Shown here: one piece after another, positions 46,343 through 57,975 of the stretch
Layout of the letters: each line of letters begins with the position of its first letter
How positions within the stretch are numbered: the first letter of the stretch is position 1
Made by a program: the position numbers and the translations under genes
The notes under the pieces: generated by a model
Database searches by the model: none
Seen by the model: only the letters and a program-made list of their open reading frames with translations
What the model was told of the DNA's origin: nothing
Assembly: GCA_950295325.1 (NCBI GenBank)
Contig: OX485809.1
Location: 6,634,001 to 6,698,000, forward strand
DNA: 64,000 bases
DNA from: Polytrichum commune
Lineage: Eukaryota > Streptophyta > Polytrichopsida > Polytrichales > Polytrichaceae
Direction: 5' to 3'

Positions 46343-49300
46343 ATGGACACGATTATTACAACAACATACGACGACCTTGATCGACGTCAGACTAACGGCA
46401 ATGCCGAAGAAGACGTAATCCAAAGTGGTGGATTGTATCATAGTAGCAATGTTGATGTTGCTCGTGATGACACATTATGCGTCAATCCTCTTACTCCAGC
46501 TGCCATCGACAAGTCCAGGCTCGACGAGGTGAAGGGCTAGTTTTTTTTGCTTTGGTGGCAAAGTTAATTCATTCATGGTTGTAAGCTTCTGGTCTTGTTT
46601 TCGTATGCATATACAGTTCCATTTATGTTCGGATACAAATGGTGTTTTCTTAAGGCAAAGTTTCCTGTTCGGAATAATATTACGATTTTGCTTATAGTAG
46701 GAAATTGAAGTAAATCCATTCATGTTGGGCGATCATATGGGGATTGCGGTGATGCTTTTTGTAGTCCAAAGCTTCATCGTAGGCGACCGAAGTTCCACTC
46801 ACGTCAACTGGGCATTCATGGTCGAATTATCACAGTGGCTATCATAGTAACGATATAATTGCTCGTGACACGACATTCTGCATTCATTGATCCTTTGTCG
46901 CAGGCCGTCGATTATAAGTCCACTATGTTAAGATCAGAAGAAGATCCCTTATATTGGCGCCGCACCGCAAGCGCCATGACAGGCAGCCACCTCGAGGAGG
47001 TGAAGGCACTCGTGAAGACGTTCTTCGAGTGCAAGCAAGTGGTGTTGGAGGGGGGCAGCTTGACGGTAGCCCATGTGGCGGCCGTCGCTCGCCGTCCCGC
47101 CCGCGAGGTGCAGGTCGTGTTAAACGGCACCATCGCGAGGAGCCGGGTGGAAGAGAGCGCCCGCTGGGTGGAGGACAAGATCGCCAACGGCGGCGACATC
47201 TATGGCGTCACGACGGGGTTCGGTGCGACGTCGCACAGGAGGACACAGCAAGGCCAAGAGCTCCAGACTGAACTCATCAGGTAATTGGTTAAAATGATTA
47301 CTTAATCACATCTCGTCAATGGTTACGTTACGTGCTTGAATGTTTGAATAATGGATCGATTTTGCTCATCCGTGCAATTTGGGCTCTCGTGATTGATTGT
47401 TTGCAAAGATAGTGGTGCTTTTTGTAGATGAATTTCCAATTACGTCCGGAAGTTTGTAGTGGTTTTTGTAGGCAGACCGCTGATGTTGGGCAAACCGTTG
47501 GGTTTTTTTGTTGGTGCTTTGTAGGCGAAGATCTATTCTTATTCGGATTCACGTGGTGCTTGTTGTAAGCATGAATAGCATTCATGTGTTGGAAGATCGT
47601 GGTTCTTTTTTTAGGCACAGCATTCATGTTGACATCATGATGCTTTGTGCAGGCTCATTACCTCTGTTTGGATTAATGGTGTTTTTGTAGGGAAAGTTCC
47701 ATTCGTGTCCGGAAGATTGTGGTGCATTTTATGGGCACACCACTCTTGTTTGGATGATGGTGGTACTTTTTATACTTTTAGGCAGACCATTCATGTTCCC
47801 TTTGTGGAGGTTTTTGTAGGCAAACTTTCCTTTCATGTTCGGAAGATGATTGTGGTAATTTCTCAAGGCAAACCATTCATGTTAATGAGCATTGATGTAT
47901 GTTTATGATGTTTTTGTAAGCCAAAGTCCCACTGCTGTTCGGATCGTGGTGCTGTCGCAAGCAAACCATTCATGTAGAGCATTCGCATATAGATTATTGT
48001 GTATTACATTGTAAGCAAAGGTAATCTTTAATCTCATGTTCGGAAGTGCTTAAATTGTGTTATAGGTTCCTGAATGCGGGAGTGGTAGACTCAGCTGGCA
48101 ACACTTTGGCCATGAGCACCACCCGGGCGGCCATGCTGGTGCGCACCAACACCCTGTTGCAAGGATACTCTGGGATCCGATGGAAGATTTTAATGGCGAT
48201 GGAGAAACTTCTCAATGCCCAAATCACTCCCAAACTCCCACTCCGAGGCACCATCACAGCCTCCGGCGATCTTGTTCCACTATCTTATATCGCGGGTAAG
48301 TAAGACATAATAGTAATCAAAGATCGTCATCTTGCTGACTGCCATTCAAGGCACTATTATAGACTTTCCTGAAATCTGTCGTTGCACTCGTGATGTAATT
48401 ATATATATGTATATATATAAAGGTTCAAACCACGGAGGAAGGCATGCCAGTACTCTAAGATGGCGGGTATAATACCTTGTATTCGGAAAAGGTCGTCGAC
48501 TAAAAATTAGTGCCCCAGGATGCAATTAGAATGGCATAACCTTGATGGAACCCATGTGCATAAACCATTCCCCCTTTGAGATCTCACTTTGGACACGGCA
48601 ACTTTACACTCGCTCAAGCTATTGAGAGCTTGAGGATTAGTCAACAAGAAGTTTACACTTCAGCCATGATGTGGCCGAGGAATGTTTCACTCATCACTTT
48701 TGTAATATCATGACATGGATCCCTTGTGTTTGTATCTAATTCCTTGTGCTAAATCTATTTGGCTTAGAAGAAGGGTACTTGGAGGGCTATTGAAGATTAA
48801 ATTACAAGACATAAATCGTCAATATTTTCCTTACCAAGAACGACTTCTCCACAGGGCTCCTCACAGCAAGAACCAACTCCAAGGCCGTCACGGAGGCCGG
48901 AACAACTGTGTCGGCTGTGGAAGGTTTGAAGATTGCAGGCATCAAAAAACCAATCACATTGCGCCCAAAGGAAGGGCTGGCTATGGTGAATGGCACTGCA
49001 GTGGGCTCAGCTTTAGCCTCCACAGTTTGTTTCGATGCCAACATTCTTGTGGTGTTGGCAGAGGTTTTGTCAGCTCTTTTCTGTGAGGTGATGCAAGGGA
49101 AGCCTGAATTCGCTGACCATCTAACCCATCGGCTGAAACACCACCCGGGGCAGATGGAGGCGGCAGCTATCATGGAATGGGTACTGGATGGAAGCGCATA
49201 CATGAAGCACGCCAAATTGCAGCAAGACGAGACTAATAATCTGAAGAAGCCCAAGCAGGATCGATATGCTCTTCGAACCTCACCCCAGTGGCTGGGTCCT

Positions 49301-51203
49301 CAGGTAGGAAACTGTGAATTTTTCTACTCCACTGACACAATCTGTGAAGGCAGCATGTGTTGGGAGTGGAATCTGTGGTTTGTGTTGAGATTGTATTCCG
49401 CGCCCATTCTGCTTTTGTCAGATTCCTGAACTGTTTGAAGCAACAAACATACTGATGAATTTGTTGGAATTCAGTGGCTTGCATTGAGATTATGTTCCAC
49501 ATTTGTCAGATTTCTGTATTGTTGGAAGTTTAAGTCCCATTAAACATGCTGATGATTATGTTGAGACTTCTTCTGTGGCTTATGTTGATATCGTATTCTG
49601 CACTTGTCGGATTTCTGTATTGTTGGAAGCAACAAACATACTGATGAATATACATGTTGGATATATTGTGGTTATGTTGAGTCTAAGTTTTACATTTGTC
49701 AGATTTCTGTTTTTGTTGGAGTTTTTAAGCCATCGGCCGTTTTCGAATCCAGCAAACATGCTGATGATAATCTTGGGGATTCTTCTGTGTACTTCTGTTG
49801 AGATTGTGTCCTATGCTGAAATTTGTCAGATCTCTGTACCGTTGCCAGTTTTGGACACAAGAATTAACAAGCTGATGAATATGTTGAGACCACTTCTGTG
49901 GCTCATGTGGAGATTGTGTTCCACATTTGCCAGTGTTCTGTATTGTTGGGAGTTTAAGACCATGAAACAACTTAGAATGCTGTTGAACTTGTTGCCATGA
50001 ATTCATCGGCGTCTTATTTTGAAATTGCGTCCTTCACAATTAGGGCGCATTGGTCAGAATTCTGTAAATTACTGGAAGTTTTGATTACTGATTTCATTGT
50101 TCTACTCCGCATTATCTCTTCGTGATCAGGTGGAGGTGATTCGCAACGCCACCCACTCCATCCAGCGGGAGATCAACTCCGTGAACGACAACCCGCTCAT
50201 CGATGCAGCAGGCGACCGAGCCCTTCACGGCGGCAACTTCCAGGGCACACCAATCGGCGTGTCCATGGACAACTTACGCCTCGCCATAGCCGCGATCGGC
50301 AAGCTGACGTTCGCGCAATTCTCCGAGCTCACCAACGACTACTACAACAACGGCCTACCGTCCAACCTGAGCGGGGGGCCAAACCCTAGCCTCGACTACG
50401 GGATGAAAGGCGCCGAGATTGCCATGGCTTCCTATCTCTCGGAACTAAACCACTTGGCCAATCCAGTCACCACGCATGTGCAAAGCGCTGAGCAACATAA
50501 CCAAGACATCAATTCCCTCGGTTTAGTATCCGCACGCAAAAGCGAAGAAGCCATCGAAATTCTCAAGCTTATGAGCTCCACTTTCTTAATCGGCCTTTGC
50601 CAGGCAATTGACCTTCGCCATCTCGAAGAGACGATGCAAGCCACCGTAAAGGTTATCATCGCGCAAGTTGCGAGGAAGACTTTGTTTCTAGGTCAAAACG
50701 GTTACAGCCTCCTGCCTGCGCGATTCTCCGAGAAAGATTTGTTCAAAGTGGTGGACGAGTTGCATGTATTCAACTACATCGATGACGCATCAAACTTAAC
50801 CTACCCCTTGATGGAGAAGCTGCGACAAGTTTTGGTCGACCATGCGCTCCAGAACCTCACTAAGACCGATTCAGACACTTCGATTTTTCAGAAGATTTCC
50901 GTGTTCGAGGACGAGCTTCGAAGGCGGTTGGAAATCGAAGTGCCTTTGGCTCGCGGGGATTATGATACTAATAAGGAATTTTCGGCGGTCCCGAACCGAA
51001 TTTTGGATTGCCGAAGTTACCCGATCTATCAATTTGTGCGGACGGGGCTGGAGACGAAGTTGATTTCGGGAATGCGAACGATTTCCCCGGGTGAAGATAT
51101 TGAGAAAGTTTACGATGCCATCTGCCAAGGGAAGCATGTCGCTCCGCTGCTTCGGTGCATCCACGGGTGGACCGGTGCTCCGGGACCGTTTCCTGCAAGT
51201 TGA
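46343..51203 (+). CDS. PAL: Phenylalanine ammonia-lyase, complete, five exons
   Basis: Deaminates L-phenylalanine to trans-cinnamate, the entry step of the phenylpropanoid pathway; a cytosolic homotetramer in plants. Exons 46343-46528, 46904-47280, 48066-48295, 48855-49303 and 50130-51203 join in phase to 772 codons (771 residues), slightly longer than the usual 700-740 because of an N-terminal extension. Seen: YGVTTGFGA with the catalytic Tyr near 162; RFLNAG near 188-193, retaining the Phe (not His) of Phe-selective enzymes; the MIO-forming Ala-Ser-Gly at 253-255 in [64 protein letters not shown]; and the C-terminal [19 protein letters not shown]. Intron 2 splits the Arg codon before FLNAG in phase 2, the position of the conserved angiosperm PAL intron. 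The other three introns are extra compared with typical seed-plant genes. The start is the ATG at 46343, and exon 1 ends in LDE at a phase-0 donor. Confidence 0.93.
46560..47985 (+). repeat. Degenerate ~50-base tandem repeats in PAL introns 1 and 2
   Basis: The unit is roughly CATTCATGTTCGGAAGAT plus GTGGTGNTTTTTGTAGGC plus AAA. It recurs about a dozen times in intron 2 (about 47405-47985) and a few times in intron 1 (about 46570-46840). Many units contain TTTTTGTAGG, which has the form of a 3' splice site. Coding exon 2 interrupts the array without trace of it. Confidence 0.7.
49330..50110 (+). repeat. ~100-base tandem repeats in PAL intron 4
   Basis: About six to seven degenerate units of TTTGTCAGATTTCTGTATTG, TTGGAAGTTTAAG, AAACATGCTGATGA and GTTGAGA..CTTCTGTGGCT. 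Each unit has TTTGTCAG, again shaped like a splice acceptor. The true acceptor (GTGATCAG at 50122-50129) lies just after the array. Confidence 0.75.
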
Positions 51204-51906
51204 TCCACGTCAATTGACAAACACTTTGCAATCAGCATAAGCACATGGTGCATATATAGAATTTCGAGACCGCAATGGTAAATTATTGTTGCACAGTATG
51301 CATCCAAACGGAAAGATTTGTTCAGGTTGATCAGAATCGCGGATTGCTCACAACCTCCACCCTGCAACGGCGATATCAAAATGTTCGTCGCCAGCTCAAT
51401 CTGAGAATTTTTTGACAGTGGATTGATTCCATAGCCACCTCATGCGTCTATATGATCGATCGCTTGGCACTCTTGCAGCACGAAGGCATTGTTGAATAAG
51501 CGACCGGAGAAACATGAGAGATGATCTACTGTGGCCAGTTCGTCGAGTTTTGATTAGGAGAGGTATGTAGACTTTAGGGTTTAGGATCCTAAACCCTTGC
51601 AACATAAGTTTCGTAATAAGCAATTTATTCTCGTGTATTATGCTTATTTTTCTTTTGCAAATCTTACTCTCTCATTGACTTTGGTCTTGTTGCAAAGAAC
51701 TCAAGAAGGTGAATTCATTGGTATCTTAATACATAACATAGTTGCCATTCATTTGAATCTCTTCAATGTATGATACATCATGCCCGGCCGGCAAAAACTT
51801 ACTTCTTTCTTGATGATATTGCATTTCCTTTGGTTTGCTTCTTTCACTCTAATTAAGTTCACTGCGGTTGTCCACTTCACACATCTTTTCACAATTTGGA
51901 ATACAT
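51204..51906. other. 3' flank of PAL
   Basis: Noncoding. Includes a perfect 22-bp palindrome at 51576-51597 whose halves are AGGGTTTAGGA and its inverse. No further gene is visible. Confidence 0.5.
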
Positions 51907-52297
51907 AAGGTAGATGGGTCTTAAATGGTGATTTTTCCGACTAGCCCACTTCTTCCTGGGATATGAAACATGCGCTTAGGATGAGATGGTTAGCAAATCC
52001 AGCTAATCGAGGCCGCAACCATTTTCCTTGTAATTTTGGAAGTCATATGAATATCGTAATCATTATTGAAGTTAAGATTCTTGTGTTCATTAAATGGCCA
52101 TAGAAGTAACCCCATTTATGTTGAGTAGTGAGCCTAGAATTCTTAATATCATATTTTGAACACATAAATAAAATCTTTGTTGAACACATAAACACATGTC
52201 CTTTTGGTGTTTGTCGTTCTTGGAGCCACACCTAACCACATACCACTCAAATAAAGGTGTCCAATTAAGATAAGTGAATTAGGCACATCTACCTTTA
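51907..52297 (-). mobile_element. AAGGTAGAYG-family MITE, best-preserved copy
   Basis: Starts AAGGTAGATGGGTCTTAAAT and ends GAATTAGGCACATCTACCTT, an imperfect TIR. All family blocks are present in reverse orientation: AGCCCACTTCTTCCTGGGAT, GATGGTTAGCAAATCCAG, AGTTAAGATTCTTGTGTTC, GAGCCTAGAATTCTTAAT, ACACATGTCCTTTTGGTGTT and GGAGCCACACCTAACCACAT. Useful as the family reference (391 bases). Confidence 0.75.
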
Positions 52298-53594
52298 GTT
52301 TACACAATCTGGAAATGGTTGTTACTAAGGCTAATTCCCTCTCATGCCATGTAACCAATATTATTATTATTTGGAATTTGTCTAGGCAGAGGAACCATAA
52401 CATTAAGTAACAAGCCCGCAAAGACCTCCTCAAAAGAGCAAAGATGGCGCTATGTTTGAGTTTTTCTTAGCTATTTTAAACCTATTTGGGTAGAACACTA
52501 TATTAAACAGTTTAGGACTTTGGGACTATTTTGGGACTATTATGAAGATAGGGGGGAACTCATAGGGAACTCATGGGGAACATAATGGTCTAAACATCTC
52601 AGAACACATATGCACGCTTTTATTGAATGAAAATAAATTGTCATACAATCATTGGGAAATGCCCCATAATGTAATTGAATTGAACTCTAGGTCTATGGAA
52701 GAACACATTTTGAATAAATCTTCTAACACTCTACAATATAAATGTAGTTAAATTAGTTAATCTAGGATCATACTAGATCGGTTTATAAGAGTCTACTATG
52801 AAATTATGTTAATCTAGAGATAGGTTACAGACATGGTTCACCATCATATCTATGTCAGGATGGAGTAGGTATTCTAAATGAGGTTGGATTTCTTGAGTGG
52901 CTTCCCACATAACGGTCTTCATTAAGCACAAATCTGGCTTATGTTGTTGGACAAACTCCACTTGGGGGATAGTGAGCCCTATATGTTCAGCAGCATGCAC
53001 CAATCTCCCGAGCATGTGTGCTTGCATTCCGACCATGCGACAACCTTCATATCTCACTAGAGCAGTGGTCATAGTCTTTTGTAGACGAAGAAAATTTCAT
53101 GTGCACTCATCAATCTCCTTGGCTAAGTAGTTAAACTCGCCATCAATACATGTCATTTCCATTGGGGGGTCTAACAGGGCATCCAGATCAGCTGATTGCA
53201 TTCTCTTCAAAATTTCCAAAAATGTAGTTGGGGGGGGGGAGCATCCGTCTTGTCATGACAAGACAATTCAAATATATGTACATGGGTGAATAATTGTACA
53301 ACAGAGAATGGCGGACTTACATGGTCCATACATTGGGAGCACTAATGAAAATGTTGATGCAAGACCAATAAGATCCATACATTGGGCGCATAGATATGCA
53401 GATGTTGATGCAAGACAATGCAGTGGGTAGTGAAAATTCTTGGCCACCTTTTATAAATTAATTATTGAACTAATATTGAACACAAATATGAATGTGAGCA
53501 CACATTTGGAAGGGGATTGTTTAACTTCTAGAATATTTGGGGTACAAGCGGAAGAATTGTCCATCAGACTTGCGGATATGTTTTGTTGCGTCCA
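52298..53594. other. Intergenic stretch, no gene
   Basis: A minus frame at 52809-53072 has some protein-like texture (VRYEGCRMVGMQAHMLGRLV) but no recognised family and no continuation. A duplicated string (CATACATTGGGAGC / CATACATTGGGCGC, with GATGTTGATGCAAGAC-type repeats) occurs at 53327-53410. Poly-G at about 53231. Confidence 0.35.
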
Positions 53595-54149
53595 TAGGGA
53601 GGCACGGGTAGATCACTCTAAGGCATTTTTGTGCACCACGTGCGGCTGGGGGTTATTTGTTTTGGGGCTATTTACCTTCAAGGGCCGCATTAAAGCCTCC
53701 CTATAATTACTAAAATTTAAAAAATGGTCCATTTGTTTGCACCCTTCCATTACTTATATTGTCCAAGTCACTGCAATTTTTTGTACTCTATATTCCTTTT
53801 AACATGGGGAAGAGGACCCCAACGACGGCACATTCCCTTTTGATCCATTTTTGGACAGACGGAAATCCCAATTATCATCCATCCCCATGAGTCCTAAACC
53901 CATTTACCTATCATACTAAACATACCTTCTAGGATCCTTATCTTCAGCCCCTATATTAATTTTACAAAAAAATAATGGCCCACATTTTATGTCCATCTAA
54001 CTTACTTATAATGGGATTGTCTACATTTAATGGCCCCTTCATTATTTGGAATTCCTTTATAATTTTTATTTCAAATGATTTTAATCCTCTCTATATTATG
54101 CCGCACGTCGTTTTTAAAATGCACTAAGTGATCTACCCATGTAGGGAGG
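53595..54149 (-). mobile_element. hAT-like MITE family, copy D
   Basis: Element 53603-54141 with termini CACGGGTAGATCACT and AGTGATCTACCCATG. The exact 8-bp TSD is TAGGGAGG (53595-53602, 54142-54149). Oriented like copy B. Confidence 0.92.
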
Positions 54150-54151
54150 TT

Positions 54152-54570
54152 GACCATTGGCTGACCGTGTTGAAGGGATGGGGTCTTGGCAAGGTCAGCC
54201 AATCCAACATGCAAGAGACTAACACCTCTTGATTCGATAAGGGCAATTTGGTAGTCGTGGGTTACAAGGGGACGCGGGATGCATAATGTATCGCTAGGAG
54301 GTGTTGAACCGTCCACCAGGGGGGACATTTTGAGGTGAGTTCCTTGCGCGTTCAATAGGGGAGACACAACTATAGTCGTGACCGGCTGAGGGACATAAGT
54401 CTTGCTAATGCCAGCCAATCCAGCACGCAAAATATATATGAACACCCCTTGAATTAGGGCCTCATGATTCGATAAGCAAAATTTGATAATCGCATGTAGT
54501 GGTGGGGCGCATGATGGACAACGTATCACAAGTGGGTGTTGAATCTTCCACTGGGGGTCATATTCAGGTC
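54152..54570. repeat. Two tandem ~200-base units
   Basis: The units at about 54152-54350 and 54370-54570 share GTCAGCCAATCCA/CCAGCCAATCCAGCA, CATGCAAGAGAC/ACGCAAAATAT, ACACCYCTTGA, GATTCGATAAG and a GTGTTGAA.C.TCCAC block. The open minus frame over them is a by-product. Confidence 0.5.
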
Positions 54571-57398
54571 AACATTCTACACGGTGACAAAGAAACAAGC
54601 ATTTCTCCAATTTACTAAATTACATGATTATATCCATAAACATCCATGCATATTCATATCCAATGCAATCGCACACATTCATATATATTCATTCAAATGA
54701 GCTTGAATTGAAAATGAAATGTGTGTAGGGTCTTACAATAAATTTACATATAAACATGGTCTGAGTGTTCAATAGTGTGGAAAAACAAAAAAATTACCAG
54801 AGTGTATCCGTTTCAATCTCTTGAAATGGCAAGTTTAAAACTAACACTTTTGACAGTAATAAATCTCCATCTCCATCACAAGAAAGGTTGTGAGCACTTG
54901 AAATTAGAAATAGGTAAGAGTGTCTCCTGCATATAGATTCAATATAAGGTAGACGTGTCTTAGATAGATACGTTCCTCTCTTCACCCACTTCTTGAAGGA
55001 TACGAAACACGCAACTAGTGCAAGCTAATTAATTATCAAATTGAGATTATGCCCATAGCCATTTGCCTTTGATGATTTTTGGAGCTCATATGAATTTCCT
55101 CGTCATTATCAAAGTGAAGATTCTCCTTCTCGTATGTTGATGCAGAAATATGATGTAAAATATTACTCCTCTTGCTCTTATTGATGCAAAAATATGACCA
55201 TCGGTGCATGAACTTCTCTAGACTTTTGCGATGCAAGTTACTTTCTTTTTTTCTTTTTTTATTGGGTACTTCAACGCAAGTTCATCCATGTTATTTGTCC
55301 CATAATGTATGTTAGGACAGCCTCATGACCATGAGAAGTGTGTCAAGATCAATTAATGCTTTGAATGTTTGTGGGTGATTGAAATATAGCACTCACTACT
55401 GTGCGCTCAATACTTTTCAATCTCACTGCCACCCAAGAAACGCTTTAATAGAATGTGAGTGATGAAAACTCGAGCCGAAAGTTCTGAATGTGAAAATTCA
55501 CCGCAATTTGCAGCCCAAGTAAGTTTTTGACGTTGTGCAGATTTCTTCATGATCTGCTTAAGCCCAACCCCGGATGGCAGCATGGAAGTCTTCAGTCATA
55601 GAGCTGTCATCGTGTTCTGGTGACCACAAAATGGGACACAGTCAGAATGCAAGTTGCTGCAGAAGATCAGTCTTGAATGGATACTTAAATGCTTACTTAA
55701 TTTTCCCACTGGCCCACTTCTAGGATATGAAACACGCGATTAGTACAAGATGGTTGGCAAAGCCGAATCAAGGCTATAGCCACTTCTCCATGTTGACTTT
55801 TGAACCTAGACTGATGGTTATCATATTTTGAGCACGCAGTCCAATCTCTTTAAAACATGTCTTTTTTGCATCCATTCTTGGAGCCACACGAGAGCATATA
55901 CCACTCAAATATAAGTTACTTGATTAAGATAAGTAACCGACTTACACACACCTTCCTTAAATACCTCCACATTGTTTATGCAGACAATTTCTTTTTCCAT
56001 ATTCACATAGAAGGTTGCCAGCCATCATGAAGTTATGTACATGTGGCTTACAAAGATAAAGCATATCCGATGAAGCAAGCTATAAATTTGTACAGATTGT
56101 GTTGCAGGAGTTTGGTGGATTCGTAAAGTAAACCAGTAGACTTCCAGGTTTTGAAATTTTACTTCCATTATATTGATTATTTGGTGATAATAACAGCTTC
56201 AAACACGTTGCTTAAATTTATGGTTGAATGCTCACTCTTTCCGATCTTGGGCGAGCATCATTCTGGCCCCCTGGCTCCAAACTTTCGTAGCAACACGACA
56301 TAAGACAGGCATGGATCCCGCAAGCAAACAATATAAGTATAATAATGCAAATTCCGACGAGGTTTGCCACCTTCCAGGCCAGGGTGCTATCCATGACGAA
56401 AACAGACAAGTTTAGAATCAAAAACCAAGTGCAGACAAATGGAGTTAACTCCAGTCAACACGGCATGAATAAGTTGGATACAACGTGAAGTGCAAGAGCC
56501 TTCTGAAAGCTTCATTTAAAGCAGTGCCTGGTAAAACCTTTCACCTTCTGCTGATGGAATACTTTTTGCATTCCCCAACCTCTTCAGCAACACTGGTGCA
56601 GCAATCTGAAGAGTCTCTTAGCATTCCTCTTCCAGAAATCTCAGGTGCCTATCATCTGACAATTAAGGTACATGGACCCAAACATGAGGATGTCCCTATG
56701 TGACCACAATGATGGGTCATGAGAACTTTTCACTTTGAAATTTTGTAAGAAAGTGTGATTTGATTCATATAGTGTTAGTTGCATGGGAAAGCTGGAATTA
56801 GCAACCGCCAGATGGAGGAAGGCGGAGTCATGCACCAAGGGGACCTTTTCAGCAACGCCAGGGGATGTGTTTGTGTGGGGAATATCCAAGCTATGCTTTC
56901 CAAATGGCCTCAAGATTGTTGGGCAGCTACAAGTCAAAATGCCGCCATTTAATTAGCTGCATAACCTAGCTTACCGTGATAATTTAAAGGTTTCGTGTTG
57001 ATTCTGAGGACCCCTAAATTTAGCTTACGTTTCAACTTCTGCGAAGATAGACGTACACTTTGCGTTTTAAGCTTACATCTCAAAATGCAAGTGAACAGTG
57101 TTTCAAGTTGAGTTAGTGTTGGTACATACGCTTTAGGGTTTAACATCCATTCAGTGCTAACTCAATATTCAGTTGAAGATTCATTAGTGAACATTGACAT
57201 AAGCCATAGTTTCATTTTTTGGGTCTTCCAACAAGTGTAGGGGGTACAACAAGGTTGCTCTTTTCTTCTACTGTAGACACATAACCACCTTGAATTTGTC
57301 AAGCGTTATAGTAGTGAATACTAACCTTTGTGGCAGTGGCCTTCCATTCTCAAGCATATGAGTGTTGTAGTGACTAACCTACCTAGGGGGTCATTTTC
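54571..57398. other. Intergenic stretch with two partial MITEs
   Basis: Partial AAGGTAGAYG-family copies lie at about 54946-55150 (TAAGGTAGACGTGTCTTAGA, CATTATCAAAGTGAAGATTC) and about 55683-55962 (CACTTCTAGGATATGAAACA, GAGCACGCAGTCCAATC, TTGGAGCCACACGAG). No gene is supported. Confidence 0.5.
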
Positions 57399-57975
57399 CA
57401 TGGCCACTACGGACAACTACATGACACACTTTAAACTGGAGCCGTTGGTGCGCACGTAGTTGGTAGGTGCGTACTTTGCAAAAATTCCATTGAACCAGAA
57501 GAAATGAGCGGTTTTTAAAATATCGATGATGCAAACATCGAAGAATATGTGTTGTTATGCTAGAGGACGTTGATGAAGTTCTGGAAACTATGCGAATTGA
57601 AGAAGAACCACCTATCGATGACGAAATCCAGCTTATCGAGACACTTGCTGAATCTGAAAGTACTACCGACCTCAAAGGTTTTTGAAGCTCTACACAGCAC
57701 TGTCCTCAACATCAATGACCAATTGCTTTGCTCCGATGTTCAAACAGAAACCGGACAAATGTATGATGAACTACAACGATCATTTGAGACGTTCCAATGA
57801 AACGTTAATCAATTGACATTAAATGTCAAGCGTAAAAAATTCATGCATTCGCGGCAAATGACCTTGCATGACATGTTCAAACAAAAAAATATGAACCCTG
57901 ATTTTTGTCTAAAAAATTGTGCACTTAACCGGGATGCATACTTAAACGGGTGTGTACTTAAGCGGAAGATTATTG
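57399..57975 (+). mobile_element. Pogo-like DNA transposon relic, copy 2
   Basis: Collinear with the minus strand of 32949-33823: GCACGTAGTTGGTAGGTGCG, the decayed coding strings LEDVDEVLETMRIEEEPPID, ALHSTVLNINDQLLCSDVQ and KKFMHSRQMTLHDMFKQ, then the right end GTGTGTACTTAAGCGGAAGA. Coding is broken by stops. It lacks the nested piggyBac-like insert, so it supplies the empty-site comparison. Confidence 0.6.

Noticed and set aside
54071-54529. 152-codon minus-strand frame
   Set aside because: It spans the end of a MITE and two tandem repeat units. The open frame is a product of the repeat, with no family similarity.
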